Assembly: GCF_003971255.1 (NCBI RefSeq)
Contig: NZ_CP034660.1
Location: 1,860,001 to 1,924,000 of the forward strand
Length of the DNA: 64,000 nt
From: Colwellia sp. Arc7-635
GTDB taxonomy: Bacteria > Pseudomonadota > Gammaproteobacteria > Enterobacterales > Alteromonadaceae
Direction of reading: 5' to 3'
The notes beneath the pieces were generated by a model. It was not told where the DNA came from and did no database searches. It saw only the letters and a list, made by a program, of their open reading frames with translations. Shown here piece by piece: positions 1-10,670 of the stretch. A program made the position numbers and the translations under genes. The first letter of the stretch is position 1, and the number at the start of each line of letters is the position of its first letter.

Positions 1-51
1 AATTATGCTGTTGGAATCGGTGTGAAGTGGACGTTATTTCAGCGTAGTTAG
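1..51 (+). CDS. 3' end of an unidentified protein, possibly an outer-membrane barrel
   Basis: An open frame runs in from the left edge and ends at a TAG at 49-51, giving 16 residues ending GIGVKWTLFQRS. The alternating small, polar and aromatic pattern resembles the last beta-strand of an outer-membrane barrel, but 16 residues cannot identify a family. It is placed as a gene end because it is followed by a strong bidirectional terminator at 200-230. Confidence 0.35.
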   Translation, partial: NYAVGIGVKWTLFQRS

Positions 52-199
52 GCTATCAGGTAAGTAGATACTGCAGAGTGCTTACCTTAATGCATGCCTT
101 AGTATGTTATAGCACTAGTGTCGCATTGTGTATTTAGCTAGTTAACAAGTGCTGCTTATCCAGTGTTTAGGTTATTTAAACTCATGAGTTAAATAGCCA

Positions 200-230
200 T
201 TAAAAAGCCCAATATAATTGGGCTTTTTAA
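200..230. terminator. Bidirectional rho-independent terminator
   Basis: A perfect 14-bp inverted repeat, TTAAAAAGCCCAAT / ATTGGGCTTTTTAA, with a 3-nt loop. It has A-runs on one side and T-runs on the other, so it can terminate both the gene ending at 51 and the convergent gene ending at 277. Confidence 0.85.
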
Positions 231-276
231 TGTGAGAACCCAGCCTAAATAAGACAGAGTCTACGCGTAGTAATAA

Positions 277-1446
277 TTAACCAAAAATATTACGCATTAA
301 GGTAATCGCTTGATCAACGGTTTTGCCGTCTTTTACACTATTAACAATCGTACTGCGCATATTGATAATATATTCAGGAATATCATCACTAGCAAAAGCT
401 TTATCAACAATGGCTTCGGCTGACGCTTTACTGCGTTTAACCGCTTTAGCAACACCAATTTTTACTTTCTTAGGCTTATCACGCATACGAACGTAGTTTG
501 AGTTTTCTGCTAGCGAATTATCAGCAAACAAAAACAAATCAATTAATATCGCACGATTCTGCCAAAGCTTTAGCTCAGCTTCATCGTTTGGCATTTCACT
601 ACGCCACCATTGAGTGCTTCTGATGCTAGTGATCATTTCATGCCAATAATCATCAAAACTTTGATTATTTAATTTTATTAACCCTAAGCCTTGTGAAAGC
701 ATATCAATTTTACTGCTATTTAAAGCAACAAACTGATCGGGACGACGCATAGCTAATAGTCGTGTGGCTGGGCTTAATGGTGCTTTTTCTTCGCTTGCAT
801 GCGCAGCAAATATAGCTTTGTAAGCGTCGATAAAGTTTTGGTAATGTACTAAAGTCACATCGCCTTCTAAAGGGATATTATCCAAAGCGAGATCAAATGC
901 TTGTGGATGAGAATTCAATAATTGATGAAAGGTTTTTGCACCGCGAGTACCAGCAAACCATTCAACATCAAATTCATAAACACTTATATCATGCTGAGCA
1001 CCATGTTTACCGGCAAAGGCCAATCTGTCTTCGTCGATCATATCGGCTAGTTTATCACCACGTATATTGGCAATATAATCTAATAACTTCAGTCGTTCAG
1101 GTAATGCTTGTAACGTGGCACTTTCTTCAACAAAACCAACAAATACTGGCCAAGGAATAACGCGCGCCATTTTCAATTGGCAAGCACTAACACCACAAGA
1201 TAATGCTTCTTGCAGTTTTTTTAATGGTTTTTCTTGGCTCGTCTCTAATAAATCGCGGTTGACTTCATGCAAACAAATTCGATACAGCTCTCTACACCAG
1301 TTTAGAAAATTATCAGGATGATTTTCTACTTTTACAGCCATTAAATTAAGACTAAGATCAGCAACAAACGACAAAGCATTTTGGTAAATAGTTTGCTCGG
1401 TAGCGCTAAGCGACATGGCATTAGGAGAGGTAAGTAATTTTCTCAT
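277..1446 (-). CDS. Conserved hypothetical protein, 389 aa
   Basis: A soluble, mostly helical 389-residue protein without signal peptide or membrane segment. I do not recognise the family. Visible traits are a Cys pair around residues 84-90 (CGVSAC), a Trp-rich stretch near 275-290 (STQWWRSEM) and a basic segment near 325-345 (RDKPKKVKIGVAKAVKRSK). The frame is open over its whole length on this strand and shows normal codon use. The ATG at 1446 has no clear Shine-Dalgarno, and Met11 is an alternative start. It is convergent with the gene at the left edge and has a 0.7-kb AT-rich gap upstream. No function is proposed. Confidence 0.7.
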   Translation of the reverse strand: MRKLLTSPNAMSLSATEQTIYQNALSFVADLSLNLMAVKVENHPDNFLNWCRELYRICLHEVNRDLLETSQEKPLKKLQEALSCGVSACQLKMARVIPWPVFVGFVEESATLQALPERLKLLDYIANIRGDKLADMIDEDRLAFAGKHGAQHDISVYEFDVEWFAGTRGAKTFHQLLNSHPQAFDLALDNIPLEGDVTLVHYQNFIDAYKAIFAAHASEEKAPLSPATRLLAMRRPDQFVALNSSKIDMLSQGLGLIKLNNQSFDDYWHEMITSIRSTQWWRSEMPNDEAELKLWQNRAILIDLFLFADNSLAENSNYVRMRDKPKKVKIGVAKAVKRSKASAEAIVDKAFASDDIPEYIINMRSTIVNSVKDGKTVDQAITLMRNIFG

Positions 1447-1870
1447 GAAACAGGGATTTCCGACGGTAAAAATTTAAAAATAGGGCGGCATAATACGTGT
1501 AAAATAGTCTAACGCAAGTGATAAAGGTTAATTTGTTAGATAAACGCATGGTTGCTGCTTAAATGTGCGAATTTTGCTGCTGTTTTATGCTTTTTTTGCT
1601 TTGTATATTGTATGAGCTAGTAGATAAAAAGTTTGTATAGAAATGGCTTTTAGTTTGAACAGTCGTCAATTGCGGTTCTTTACTAAGTAGAAAATGCTTT
1701 GCTTACACCTGTTTTTTTGGTTAATTAGATGTATCAATTGAGCTTAAGTTAACTTGATTTAGCTTAACTTAGCCTAAAATCAACAGAAGTTTAGCTAAGT
1801 TAGTATGTAGTTAGGATGTAAATCCTTTGATTAGATAAGAAATATTTGCGTAAAACTCAAAATTAAATTG
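1447..1870. other. AT-rich intergenic region
   Basis: No convincing gene. It holds an imperfect inverted repeat, AACTTAGC (1766-1773) and GCTAAGTT (1794-1801), within a run of related TTAGCTTAA-like words. The promoter of the 389-aa gene presumably lies at the left end. Confidence 0.4.
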
Positions 1871-2038
1871 ATGTCATATAAAGTTAGAACACAAACTACT
1901 GTAGGAACCATGTTTGAGTTAGATTGCAATAGTTTTCGATCACTTACGATAAGGAAAATACTGAAGTGATAATCATCACTATAGAGCAATATTATACCAA
2001 CGGGTACGAACGGAAAAATACGAAAGGCAAGCAAATAA
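1871..2038 (+). pseudogene. Possible remnant of a small surface/periplasmic protein
   Basis: Read on the plus strand, 32 residues from 1871 contain the pattern T-M-F-E-L-D-C-N-S-F-R. After three in-frame stops the same frame resumes with NIIPTGTNGKIRKASK and a stop at 2036. This is reminiscent of the C-terminal half of the small 'surface-adhesin E-like' exported proteins, which carry an E-x-D-C strand followed by an I-x-P motif and a terminal K-x-x-C. That link is memory-based and weak. No intact start region or signal peptide remains. It could also be chance. Confidence 0.2.
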
Positions 2039-2143
2039 CAAAATAATTCATTTACCAAATCACCACAAAGACCTGCTAGTTAAGTTAGTGTACAGGTTAG
2101 AGTGACGTGATTTTTCGACACCTAAATTTAAGAGATATTGTTC

Positions 2144-2995
2144 ATGATAATTATTGATAAGTTCTGTAAAGGGTTGACGAAAAGCATCGGCGTATTGTGT
2201 TTATTGGCCAGCTTTACTTTAACAGCCCATGATGAGCATGGGGGCACGGCAAAGTATTTAGGTAATTCAGCTATCTTAGTGCAATCGGCGCAGACCAAAG
2301 TATTATTTGACCCATTTTTTCATCGCGATTTTGGAATCTACCAATTAGTGCCTGAAGATATTCGTAATGCCATTTTTCAAGGGCTGGCACCCTATGACAA
2401 GATGAATTATATTTTCATTAGTCATGCCCACGATGACCATTTTTCTGCAATTGATTTACTCAATTATTTAATCAAACATACCAAAGTACAGCTTATCGCG
2501 CCTAAACAAGCTATTGATAAGCTAACCGCGTTAGATGATTTTGAGTCGAATGCGAAAGCGATATTGCCCAGAGTGCATACCATCACGTTGAATTATGGCG
2601 ATATGGCTTGGTCAAAAATAATAAATCATACTAAGGTTTCTGCTGTGCGCATCCCTCACGCCGGTTGGCCTGGTCGAGCTAATGTTGAAAATATGGTCTT
2701 TAGAGTCACATTACCTGATGGTACAACTGTTATGCACATGGGCGATGCAGATCCTGATGACGGGCATTACTTACCTTATAAAGCGCATTGGCAAAAGCAA
2801 GTGACTGATACTGCATTCCCACCTTATTGGTTTTTCTACTCAGCGGAAGGGCGCGATATTTTACATGAAATTATTAATGCTAAACACCATGTTGGCGTGC
2901 ATGTGCCGGTCGTTATTCCTCAGCGCCTTATCGAAACTAAGCAGTCTTATTTTTCAACTCCAGGTCAGGTCATAAAGCTTAAAACACAGGAGTAA
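2144..2995 (+). CDS. Exported metallo-beta-lactamase-fold hydrolase
   Basis: 283 residues with an N-terminal signal peptide: a positive start, then a hydrophobic run ending SFTLTA before HDEHG. The zinc motif HAHDDH is at residues 94-99, with a further likely metal ligand His172 (RIPHAGWPGR) and an HMGDADPDDGH segment that fits the bridging Asp. Opening strands GTAKYLGNSAILVQS and VLFDPFF are typical of the UlaG-like/NAPE-PLD-like branch of the fold. The substrate is unknown. I chose ATG 2144 over the in-frame TTG at 2138, because an AAGAGAT Shine-Dalgarno sits about 9 nt before the ATG but too close to the TTG. A second protein of the same fold is encoded at 62631-63716. Confidence 0.8.
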   Translation: MIIIDKFCKGLTKSIGVLCLLASFTLTAHDEHGGTAKYLGNSAILVQSAQTKVLFDPFFHRDFGIYQLVPEDIRNAIFQGLAPYDKMNYIFISHAHDDHFSAIDLLNYLIKHTKVQLIAPKQAIDKLTALDDFESNAKAILPRVHTITLNYGDMAWSKIINHTKVSAVRIPHAGWPGRANVENMVFRVTLPDGTTVMHMGDADPDDGHYLPYKAHWQKQVTDTAFPPYWFFYSAEGRDILHEIINAKHHVGVHVPVVIPQRLIETKQSYFSTPGQVIKLKTQE

Positions 2996-3196
2996 CGATT
3001 GAGTTAATACTTGTTTTTACAGCGATAAATCAGTATTGTGATTTCTGGTATGACCACCACTGTTTAGTGGTTGATTTTGACTCTACCACCATCACCGTCA
3101 TCAATATCAAGACCAGACTGTCAGACAATAAAAGCAAGTGAAAATGCGAATGTCACTAAGGTCAATCAATAGCTAATCGATTAGGATTAAAATGTA

Positions 3197-4084
3197 ATGC
3201 AACAAGCGTCAATTTTTATTAGTGATGGTGAAGACCAACTTCATTTACGCCATATTTGGAAAAAACCCGGTGGCGTGCCTATTTTTATGTTGCATGGCTT
3301 AATTGAAAACGGCTATATTTTTTATACCGAAAAAGGTAAAGGTTTAGCCTGTTTTTTGGCTGAGCAAGGGTTCGATGTTTATGTTGGCGATTTACGTGGC
3401 AGAGGTAAAAGCAGTCCGGCGATTAATGCCAAATCAAAATTTGGCCAGCATGAAGCAATCACGCGAGACATTCCGCTATTCTTAGAAAAAATACAGCAGT
3501 TAAATACGCAAAAAACTCATCTTGTTGCACATTCATGGGGTGGGGTGCTATTAACCAGCTTTTTAGCACGTTATCCTCATTGGCTTGACAAAATACTCAG
3601 TAAAACTTGTTTTGGAACTAAGCGGATTGTTACCGCTAAAACCCTTGAAGCGTATTTTAAGTTAGGCTTTATGTGGCGTTATATCGCACCCATGCTAGCA
3701 AAAAATAAAGGGTACTTTGATGCTAAAAAATTTCGCTTTGGCTCTGATAGTGAAACGCAACAGTCATTGTCAGAAAGCATTGCATGGGTGATCCCAGGTC
3801 AATGGCATGACCAAAGTGACGGTTTTGACTATTACCATGCCGCCGAAAATATAAACTGGCCACCGACTTGGCATTTTACAGGGATTAATGACCGAGCATT
3901 AGGTCATAGGCAAGACGTACAGCTTTTTATCAATGAAAGCAGCAATTATGCCGCAAAGTTTTCGGTGTTATCAAAAAAGTCGGGTAGCCTAGTCGATTAC
4001 GACCACATTAATATTTTGACGCATGCACAAGCAGTTAATGACCATTTTCCACAATTATCGTCTTGGCTAAAACAGCAACGTTAA
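3197..4084 (+). CDS. Alpha/beta hydrolase
   Basis: 295 residues without a signal peptide. Features of the alpha/beta-hydrolase fold are an oxyanion-hole strand (FMLHGLIENG), DLRGRGKS after strand 4, a nucleophile elbow AHSWGG with Ser113, and a late YDHINILTH that supplies the catalytic His. It resembles lysophospholipase or lipase-like cytoplasmic hydrolases; the substrate cannot be read. ATG 3197 is preceded by TAGGA. It lies about 200 bp after the MBL-fold gene and convergent with the next gene, leaving 54 bp between the two 3' ends. Confidence 0.85.
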   Translation: MQQASIFISDGEDQLHLRHIWKKPGGVPIFMLHGLIENGYIFYTEKGKGLACFLAEQGFDVYVGDLRGRGKSSPAINAKSKFGQHEAITRDIPLFLEKIQQLNTQKTHLVAHSWGGVLLTSFLARYPHWLDKILSKTCFGTKRIVTAKTLEAYFKLGFMWRYIAPMLAKNKGYFDAKKFRFGSDSETQQSLSESIAWVIPGQWHDQSDGFDYYHAAENINWPPTWHFTGINDRALGHRQDVQLFINESSNYAAKFSVLSKKSGSLVDYDHINILTHAQAVNDHFPQLSSWLKQQR

Positions 4085-4138
4085 TTTTTAGGCGTTAAGG
4101 TATTACGAATATTTACATTGCTTTTATTCTTAGCACTA

Positions 4139-5512
4139 TTACTCATCTTCAATGATTTTCATCGCTTCAATATTAATAATGTTTGAGCGATTTAAGGTGA
4201 TTTTAAAGCGTTGAGTTTGTTGTAAGTCTTGCTTATCTGTTTGCATTAACACCACATTTATTTGGTAACGACGTTCAACGGCTTGTTTAGCAATTTTACT
4301 GCCATCAAGCGTATACAAACGCCCTTCGCCTTTTTTTAGGAAACGAATAAAGGGCGTTAAATTAAAATAGATGCGTTGCTGAATTTCATCGTAACCGGGT
4401 AAAAAGCTTTTCGCGTTTACTTTGGTATCACTGCGAAAATGCAGCAGCTGAGCCGCTTGCTTGTTTTGTTGTCGACGTGTTTGAAATAGTTTGTCTACTT
4501 GCTTAGGTAAGTCTTTGTTAAGTATATACTCAAGCCAAATAGTTTGACTGGCCACACGACTTTTATTGACACTATTGCTATAAATATTTTTCCATTTTGG
4601 CAGACCTTTCTGGATACTACGCCAAATAATACGTGTAATGTCTTCTTTAAATATTTCTCGTAAGCCATAAATAACACCGAGCATACCAACCAAAGCAATA
4701 GTTACTTCGGTAAAGTTTGCTCTAGCACTTAATACCAGCATCATTACAAAAGTCATAATAATGGCGGTGACTGTGCCGCGCACAACGCGTTTTAAATTAC
4801 TGTTCAGATTTTTGGTTTCTTTTTGAAACACTACACCATATTCGGTTAACCTTTGCAGCAGTCTCATTTTGTTAGTGATTCGATTTGGATCTTCTATGGT
4901 TACTTGCGAATTATACTGATTACTTTCTCGGTATTCATTTTCGCTGCGACATAAGGCAAATAAGAAATTTCTCTCTGTTGCGAAATCACTGCTTTTCGGT
5001 CCTCGAGATAGCAGCTTTAAAAAGGATTGTTCTACTTCCCAGCTTAAATAATTGTCAGCATTTTCGAAAAATGATCTCAGCTTTTGATCGGGTGGGGTAT
5101 ATCTACGTAATTTTTTAAGTAAACCAGAAATTTGTTCTGCAAGCACAATCGCTTGAGGGTAAAATTCTTCGCTTTCCTTAAGTTTAATGGTCTGCTTAAT
5201 ATCAGTATCTAGGGCAATACGAATTTGATAGGAAAATAAATTAAGATTTAAGCGATAATCGGCTTGCTCGCCTTTTTTTTGACTAATAAAGCGACTACGT
5301 ACTAACGGTAAATGCAGTTGGTCAGAATAATAAGCACTGTGATTTTGTATACTGCTATGGAAGTAGTGTTCTTCAGTTAATGTTTTTGAACTAATGCCCA
5401 TTTCTACGGGTAAAGAGAAATAGAGGTCGAGCCGCTGATGGTCACTCGGTAATAACTGGTAACTAACTTTTATAGAAAGATTTTCGTCTTGGATGAGTGT
5501 CGTGTTATTCAC
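4139..5512 (-). CDS. Hypothetical membrane protein with two central membrane segments
   Basis: 457 residues. A long soluble N-terminal half (about 1-240) is followed by two adjacent hydrophobic helices at roughly 247-290 (AIIMTFVMMLVLSA and ALVGMLGVIYGL) and a basic soluble C-terminal part. Both large domains would then face the same side of the inner membrane. I do not recognise a named family. There is no catalytic motif. The start ATG at 5512 lies next to an AT-rich intergenic region with repeated ACTACACTATA words. Function unknown. Confidence 0.75.
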   Translation of the reverse strand: MNNTTLIQDENLSIKVSYQLLPSDHQRLDLYFSLPVEMGISSKTLTEEHYFHSSIQNHSAYYSDQLHLPLVRSRFISQKKGEQADYRLNLNLFSYQIRIALDTDIKQTIKLKESEEFYPQAIVLAEQISGLLKKLRRYTPPDQKLRSFFENADNYLSWEVEQSFLKLLSRGPKSSDFATERNFLFALCRSENEYRESNQYNSQVTIEDPNRITNKMRLLQRLTEYGVVFQKETKNLNSNLKRVVRGTVTAIIMTFVMMLVLSARANFTEVTIALVGMLGVIYGLREIFKEDITRIIWRSIQKGLPKWKNIYSNSVNKSRVASQTIWLEYILNKDLPKQVDKLFQTRRQQNKQAAQLLHFRSDTKVNAKSFLPGYDEIQQRIYFNLTPFIRFLKKGEGRLYTLDGSKIAKQAVERRYQINVVLMQTDKQDLQQTQRFKITLNRSNIINIEAMKIIEDE

Positions 5513-6151
5513 TTATACTTTTTGCTCCCTATCGTTGTGTTTTTTTGACTTAATATGTTATTAAGCAGATGATTAACTACACTATAACTACACTACACTA
5601 TAGTTACATTTTGTAGCAAGTTCACGTAATACTAGCTTTTTTATCATACGCTATTTTAATGTCATATTTTAGCTTTTAACACAATTATAATTCACTTAAT
5701 TTTTATACAGATTTAGTCGATGGTGATAGTGATAAAAATAAAACTATTTCGTTTTATGAAGGTTTATTTTTCCTGTTTAAGCGTGTGAAACTGCCACTAA
5801 AGTTTAATGATTGATGTTAATGACCCAGATAGGTTTTTTCGATAAAATAATCAATGTATTTTAACACCAGATAAAATAGCTACACTGTGTAAAACTGTGT
5901 AATTAACCTTGACATTAAAGCGCGGGAATTTAGAATTGTTGGCAGGTAACAAGTTAGCGTTAAATACAGTATCCATGTGGAAAGTTAATGACTAACTTAT
6001 ACCATTGTTTCAGGCATATCTCTTTTCTGAGGGGCAGGAACCGCGCTCTGTTCCTCTATCGCTTTCTCTTATCTAAATTGAGGGTATTTTACATTGATGG
6101 ATCAGCCAATTTTTCTTGAATAAATCTATATTCTTTAGATAATGGAGTATT
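5513..6151. other. Intergenic region between divergent genes
   Basis: 640 bp of AT-rich DNA with short direct repeats of ACTACACTATA near 5577-5605 and a small hairpin AGGAAC...GTTCCT near 6037-6057. It must hold the promoters of the divergent 457-aa gene and the hybrid kinase. No c-di-GMP riboswitch-like sequence was recognisable. Confidence 0.4.
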
Positions 6152-9100
6152 ATGCAAAATAGCATTTCTGAAATTTTTCAATATTCGAATGATAGTTTAC
6201 TGACGGCGTCTGCACATGACCCGTGGTTAGTGCTTTTATCGATATCTATCGCAATATTTGCCTCTTTTATGGGCTTTCAAGTCGCCTCTCAGGCAGCCAC
6301 TCGCTCTACTGTTCGTAAGCATGTGTCGCTCTTTATAGGCAGTGTTGCTTTAGGTGGTGGTGTTTGGTCAATGCATTTTATTGGCATGTTAGCACTAGAG
6401 CTTTGCACTAATGTTTCTTATCGATTTGATTTAACTGCTATTTCAATTTTTCCTGCTATCGTAGCTTCTTGGGTTGCGCTCAATTTACTCACGCGTAATA
6501 ACTTGCGCATGTTTCAACTAATACTTGGAGGTGTGCTAGTGGGTGCCGGTATTGGCACTATGCATTATGTCGGAATGGCTGCCATGGAGATGTCATTATT
6601 GCTACGTTACGATTTAGTGATGTTCTGTGTTTCTATTTTAGTTGCGGTGATACTGGCTATTTTATCACTTTGGATAAGTTTCGGCCTTGAGCAATTTGGC
6701 AAAACTAAGCTGAGCCAAACAACAAAATCAATCATTTCAAGTTGTGTCATGGGAGCGGCTATTTCAGGCATGCATTATACTGGTATGGCCGCTGCTCGAT
6801 TTGTATTACCTCCTGGGCTTGAAGTGTCAGAACAGACGGGTCAAATATCGCTTTATCTAGCGTTAGGCATTACGGCTATCACCGTTTTTATCATAGGTTT
6901 AGTACTTGCCGTTAATTTAGTTTTTGGCTACAAAGACCAGTCAGCTATTGCCAGTCAAAATGAGAAACGCCTGACGGCAACAATGGATACCGCTGTCGAT
7001 GGCATTATTACCATTAATGCCAGCGGTATTATTATAAGTGTTAATAAAGCAGTGACGAAAATTTTAGGTTGGGATGAGAGTGAATTACTTGGCTCTAGTG
7101 CGGGTATTGTCGCCCCTGAATCCCTTAAGGACACCTTTGTTCAATACATAGATAACTATATTCGCACGCGAGTGGCTAAAGTTATTGGTACTGATCATGA
7201 GCTTGATATCATTGCTAAAAATGGTGAAAAAATACCCGTTCGCTTGGCCGTTGGTCATATAGAATTAAATCGTCAGCACCTATTTGTTGCCTTTATCACT
7301 GATCTTCGAGAGCGACGTAAAATGGAAGCGAAAATCAGAAAAAATGAATCGCATATTCGAGCATTACTGACAAATATTCCGGGTATCGCTTACCGGTGTA
7401 TCGACTCCCCTGGTTGGCCAAATTTATTTATTAACGATGAAGTTGAAAAAATTATTGGCTATCCCGCCGGTGATTTTTTATTACCTGAGCCCAAACGAAG
7501 CTTAGGTGATTTTATTCACCCTGATGACATACATATAATTGAAGCGTTAAATTTACACCATGAAGACGGATATCACGTCGAATTTAGGTTTATTGATCGC
7601 TTCGGCTCAATAAAATGGATGCTAGGATATGGCCGTGCAACTAAAGTAGAAAATATCGAAGAGTATTGCCTTGATGGCTTTATCATGGATATTACAGAGC
7701 GTAAAAAAATGGAATCAGAGCTTATTACGGCTAAAGAAACTGCCGAACATGCCGCTGAAACACGCTCCGCTTTTTTAGCGAATATGAGTCACGAAATTCG
7801 TACTCCGATGAATGCTGTTATTGGCTTTAGCGATATTCTTTTAGATGAAGACCTAACCGATACGCAGCGTAAACACTTGAATACAATTAATCAGTCTGCT
7901 AAATCGTTATTACACATCCTCAATGATGTACTTGATAGTGCTAAATTAGATAAAGGAAAATTTCAGCTAGAATATCGCGACTTTTCGTTGGTAGAAGAAG
8001 TTGATGCAGTAGTTTCTACATTATGGTTGCAAGCTCAAAACAAAAGCTTAGAGTTAACGTTGAACATTCGTCCAGAGGTTCAAGGCTATTTTAACGGTGT
8101 CCCTGATCGTATTCGACAGGTGTTAACTAACTTAATAGGGAATGCAATCAAATTTACCGAACGCGGTAAAGTCAGTATTGATATCAGTAATAGCACTGGT
8201 GATGTTATTACGTTTGCGATTAATGATACGGGTATTGGCATGACGGCTCCGCAATTAGCGACGATTTTTGATGCTTTTGCCCAAGCAGACGAATCGATGA
8301 GCCGACGCTTTGGTGGTACGGGGCTTGGAACAACCATTAGCAAGCAACTCGTTGAGTTAATGGGCGGTAATATCTCTGCGACTAGTGAGGAAGGGCAAGG
8401 TTCAGCCTTTACTTTCAGTTTACCACTGAAACCGGTAGCTATTTCAGTTGCTGAAAATACCGAACTTAAAGCTCATGTGCTACCAAAGTTACATATTTTG
8501 GTGGTTGATGACATTGATCATAATATTGACTTATTAACCTTACTACTGAAACGCCATGGTCATAATGTTATGGAAGCACGTGATGGCGAACAAGCGCTAT
8601 TGCAAATGAAAAATAATATCCTTGACGTAGTATTAATGGATATTCAAATGCCGGTCATGGACGGTTTGACTGCCGCAAAATTACGTCGAGAGTTTGAAAC
8701 AGAACAGGGATTAAGTCGATTACCGATCATTGCTCTCACGGCTAGTGTTTTACCACAAGATCGTATTTCTGCTGAAGAAGCTGGTATGGATGGATTTGCC
8801 AATAAACCCATTGATATGCAACACCTGAATAATGAAATATCGAAAGTATTAGACTTCGGTGAACAGCCTGAGAGTGAACCAAAGCATGTCGATAAAACGA
8901 CTCTTATTGTAGATCTGGAAAAAGGTATTGAACTGTGGGGGTCTAAAACTAATCTTTATACGCAAATTTCTCGCTTTATTAAACAGGCTGAAGTTGACAT
9001 TTTTGCACTTAGCTCACTACTTTTACAGCAAGATTTTCAAAGTCTAGAACAACAATGTCATAAGCTTAAAGGGGGAGCGGGTAACTTGGCATTGAATCGT

Positions 9101-9496
9101 TTTATGGCTATTTTTGATACTCTAGAGCAATCAAGCAAAGAAAAAAATCTGAATCTAATAGAGAGCAACATAGCAAAAGCTGTTGCTGAATTTCATATTA
9201 TTCAAAACTGTGTCAATAATATGAGTGCGAAAACTAACGCTCTACCTAACAATGAGTACAGTGAAGCTAACGTGAATCAAGCTAATATTAGCGATGTGGC
9301 TAATATTTTACAGCAGCTTGAACCTTATGTGAGTAACAATGAATTTAATGAAGCTTTGTTAGACCAACTTGAGAATTTGGCCCATCTTAAACCTAGTGAA
9401 ATAAATAGTATTATAAATGCTTATAATAATTTTGAATTTTCACTAGCAACAGAAAAAATTAAAGCTTTGATGAACGTCATTGAGCTCAAAGAATAG
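6152..9496 (+). CDS. MHYT-domain hybrid sensor histidine kinase (PAS-PAS-HisKA-HATPase-REC-Hpt)
   Basis: 1114 residues. The N-terminal membrane sensor (about 25-260) carries three MHYT-type repeats: [20 protein letters not shown] and [10 protein letters not shown]. These are proposed to bind a metal and sense a diatomic gas. Two PAS domains follow (about 270-390 and 400-515), then HisKA with phospho-acceptor His547 in SHEIRTPMN, an HATPase domain (N-box near 660, DTGIGM near 692), a receiver with phospho-acceptor Asp830 ([11 protein letters not shown]) and an Hpt domain with His970 ([11 protein letters not shown]). All phosphorelay residues are present. The next gene starts 23 bp downstream and encodes a REC-HD-GYP protein, the likely final receiver of the Hpt phosphate. 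ATG 6152 follows ATAATGGAG. Confidence 0.95.
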   Translation: MQNSISEIFQYSNDSLLTASAHDPWLVLLSISIAIFASFMGFQVASQAATRSTVRKHVSLFIGSVALGGGVWSMHFIGMLALELCTNVSYRFDLTAISIFPAIVASWVALNLLTRNNLRMFQLILGGVLVGAGIGTMHYVGMAAMEMSLLLRYDLVMFCVSILVAVILAILSLWISFGLEQFGKTKLSQTTKSIISSCVMGAAISGMHYTGMAAARFVLPPGLEVSEQTGQISLYLALGITAITVFIIGLVLAVNLVFGYKDQSAIASQNEKRLTATMDTAVDGIITINASGIIISVNKAVTKILGWDESELLGSSAGIVAPESLKDTFVQYIDNYIRTRVAKVIGTDHELDIIAKNGEKIPVRLAVGHIELNRQHLFVAFITDLRERRKMEAKIRKNESHIRALLTNIPGIAYRCIDSPGWPNLFINDEVEKIIGYPAGDFLLPEPKRSLGDFIHPDDIHIIEALNLHHEDGYHVEFRFIDRFGSIKWMLGYGRATKVENIEEYCLDGFIMDITERKKMESELITAKETAEHAAETRSAFLANMSHEIRTPMNAVIGFSDILLDEDLTDTQRKHLNTINQSAKSLLHILNDVLDSAKLDKGKFQLEYRDFSLVEEVDAVVSTLWLQAQNKSLELTLNIRPEVQGYFNGVPDRIRQVLTNLIGNAIKFTERGKVSIDISNSTGDVITFAINDTGIGMTAPQLATIFDAFAQADESMSRRFGGTGLGTTISKQLVELMGGNISATSEEGQGSAFTFSLPLKPVAISVAENTELKAHVLPKLHILVVDDIDHNIDLLTLLLKRHGHNVMEARDGEQALLQMKNNILDVVLMDIQMPVMDGLTAAKLRREFETEQGLSRLPIIALTASVLPQDRISAEEAGMDGFANKPIDMQHLNNEISKVLDFGEQPESEPKHVDKTTLIVDLEKGIELWGSKTNLYTQISRFIKQAEVDIFALSSLLLQQDFQSLEQQCHKLKGGAGNLALNRFMAIFDTLEQSSKEKNLNLIESNIAKAVAEFHIIQNCVNNMSAKTNALPNNEYSEANVNQANISDVANILQQLEPYVSNNEFNEALLDQLENLAHLKPSEINSIINAYNNFEFSLATEKIKALMNVIELKE

Positions 9497-9519
9497 CTAA
9501 GAATAAGGGAGCAGATATA

Positions 9520-10503
9520 GTGCGAAAAACAGAACAAAGCGTGTTAATTGTTGATGATGAACCAACCAATTTGCGTGTGCTTAATCAAATACTCAGCGAC
9601 AGCTATAAATTAATCTTTGCAAAAAGTGGCAAAGAGGCGCTACGTTTGGTTGAGAAAGAACGTCCAGACCTAATTCTACTTGACGTTATGATGCCAGACC
9701 TGACCGGCTATGAAGTTTGTGAATATTTAAAGCAACAAAAGCGGTTTAAATCAATTCCTATCATTTTTATTACCGCACTAAGCGATCCTGATGATGAAGC
9801 TAAAGGCTTAAATCTTGGTGCTGTTGATTATATATCTAAACCTATTTCACCAGCAGTAGTCAAAGCACGTGTTAAAACACATTTATCTTTAGTTGATGCT
9901 GAAGAACTTAGAAGAACTCGATTACAGGTAATTCAGCGACTCGGTAGAGCCTCTGAATACAAAGATAATGAAACCGGCATGCATGTTATGCGCATGAGTC
10001 ATTATGCGAAGGTTATTGCCTTAGGTTATGGTTTTTCTGCTGAAGAAGCTGACAATTTATTTAATGCTGCGCCAATGCATGACATAGGGAAAATAGGTAT
10101 TCCTGATAGTATTATGCTTAAACCGGGTAAGCTAACGAGTGAAGAGTTTGCTGTGATGAAAACACATCCGGAAATAGGCGCTGAGATATTAGGCGCGTCA
10201 GACTCGGACTTAATTGAACTAGCAAAACTCGTCTCGTTAACCCACCATGAAAAGTTTGATGGCACGGGTTACCCGAATCAACTTAAAGGCGATAACATTC
10301 CTATTGAAGGACGAATAGTAGCGTTAGCCGATGTATTTGATGCTCTAACCAGCATTAGACCTTATAAAAGTGCGTGGTCTATAGAAGATGCTATGGCGCA
10401 TATTCATAATGAAAAAAACAAGCATTTTGATCCTCAACTTGTCGAAGTATTCGAACAACAAATGACACAAATACTTGAAATAAAGGAACGTTGGAAAGAT
10501 TAA
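9520..10503 (+). CDS. Response regulator with HD-GYP domain (predicted c-di-GMP phosphodiesterase)
   Basis: 327 residues. The receiver domain (1-120) has the acidic pair in VDDEPTN and phospho-acceptor Asp55 in LLDVMMPDLTG. The HD-GYP domain follows, with MHDIGKIGIP and the signature HHEKFDGTGYP intact. This is the RpfG-type layout, which hydrolyses c-di-GMP. The start is GTG 9520 with AAGGGA 9 nt upstream. The 23-bp gap to the hybrid kinase implies one transcript and a kinase-to-phosphodiesterase relay. The family assignment is firm; the partner pairing is inferred from position. Confidence 0.93.
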   Translation: MRKTEQSVLIVDDEPTNLRVLNQILSDSYKLIFAKSGKEALRLVEKERPDLILLDVMMPDLTGYEVCEYLKQQKRFKSIPIIFITALSDPDDEAKGLNLGAVDYISKPISPAVVKARVKTHLSLVDAEELRRTRLQVIQRLGRASEYKDNETGMHVMRMSHYAKVIALGYGFSAEEADNLFNAAPMHDIGKIGIPDSIMLKPGKLTSEEFAVMKTHPEIGAEILGASDSDLIELAKLVSLTHHEKFDGTGYPNQLKGDNIPIEGRIVALADVFDALTSIRPYKSAWSIEDAMAHIHNEKNKHFDPQLVEVFEQQMTQILEIKERWKD

Positions 10504-10670
10504 TATACTTATGAAAAGTTCGGTGTTCTTGTAAGGGCTCGATAGTATCAATACAGCAGTCAAGCATGCTTGAGAATCATTACTCAGCATGCGACGGCGT
10601 GCGAGTTGAACATTGAATAATAGTGACATTAATTTTTATAACGGCTAATTTTTTTGCGAGGAGTACAGAG

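Noticed and set aside
1831-2058. 75-codon open frame on the minus strand
   Set aside because: Hydrophobic composition comes from AT-rich DNA; there is no ribosome site, and the plus strand reads more protein-like.
5940-6151. c-di-GMP riboswitch before the hybrid kinase
   Set aside because: Only a short AGGAAC/GTTCCT hairpin is present; the conserved GEMM core was not found.
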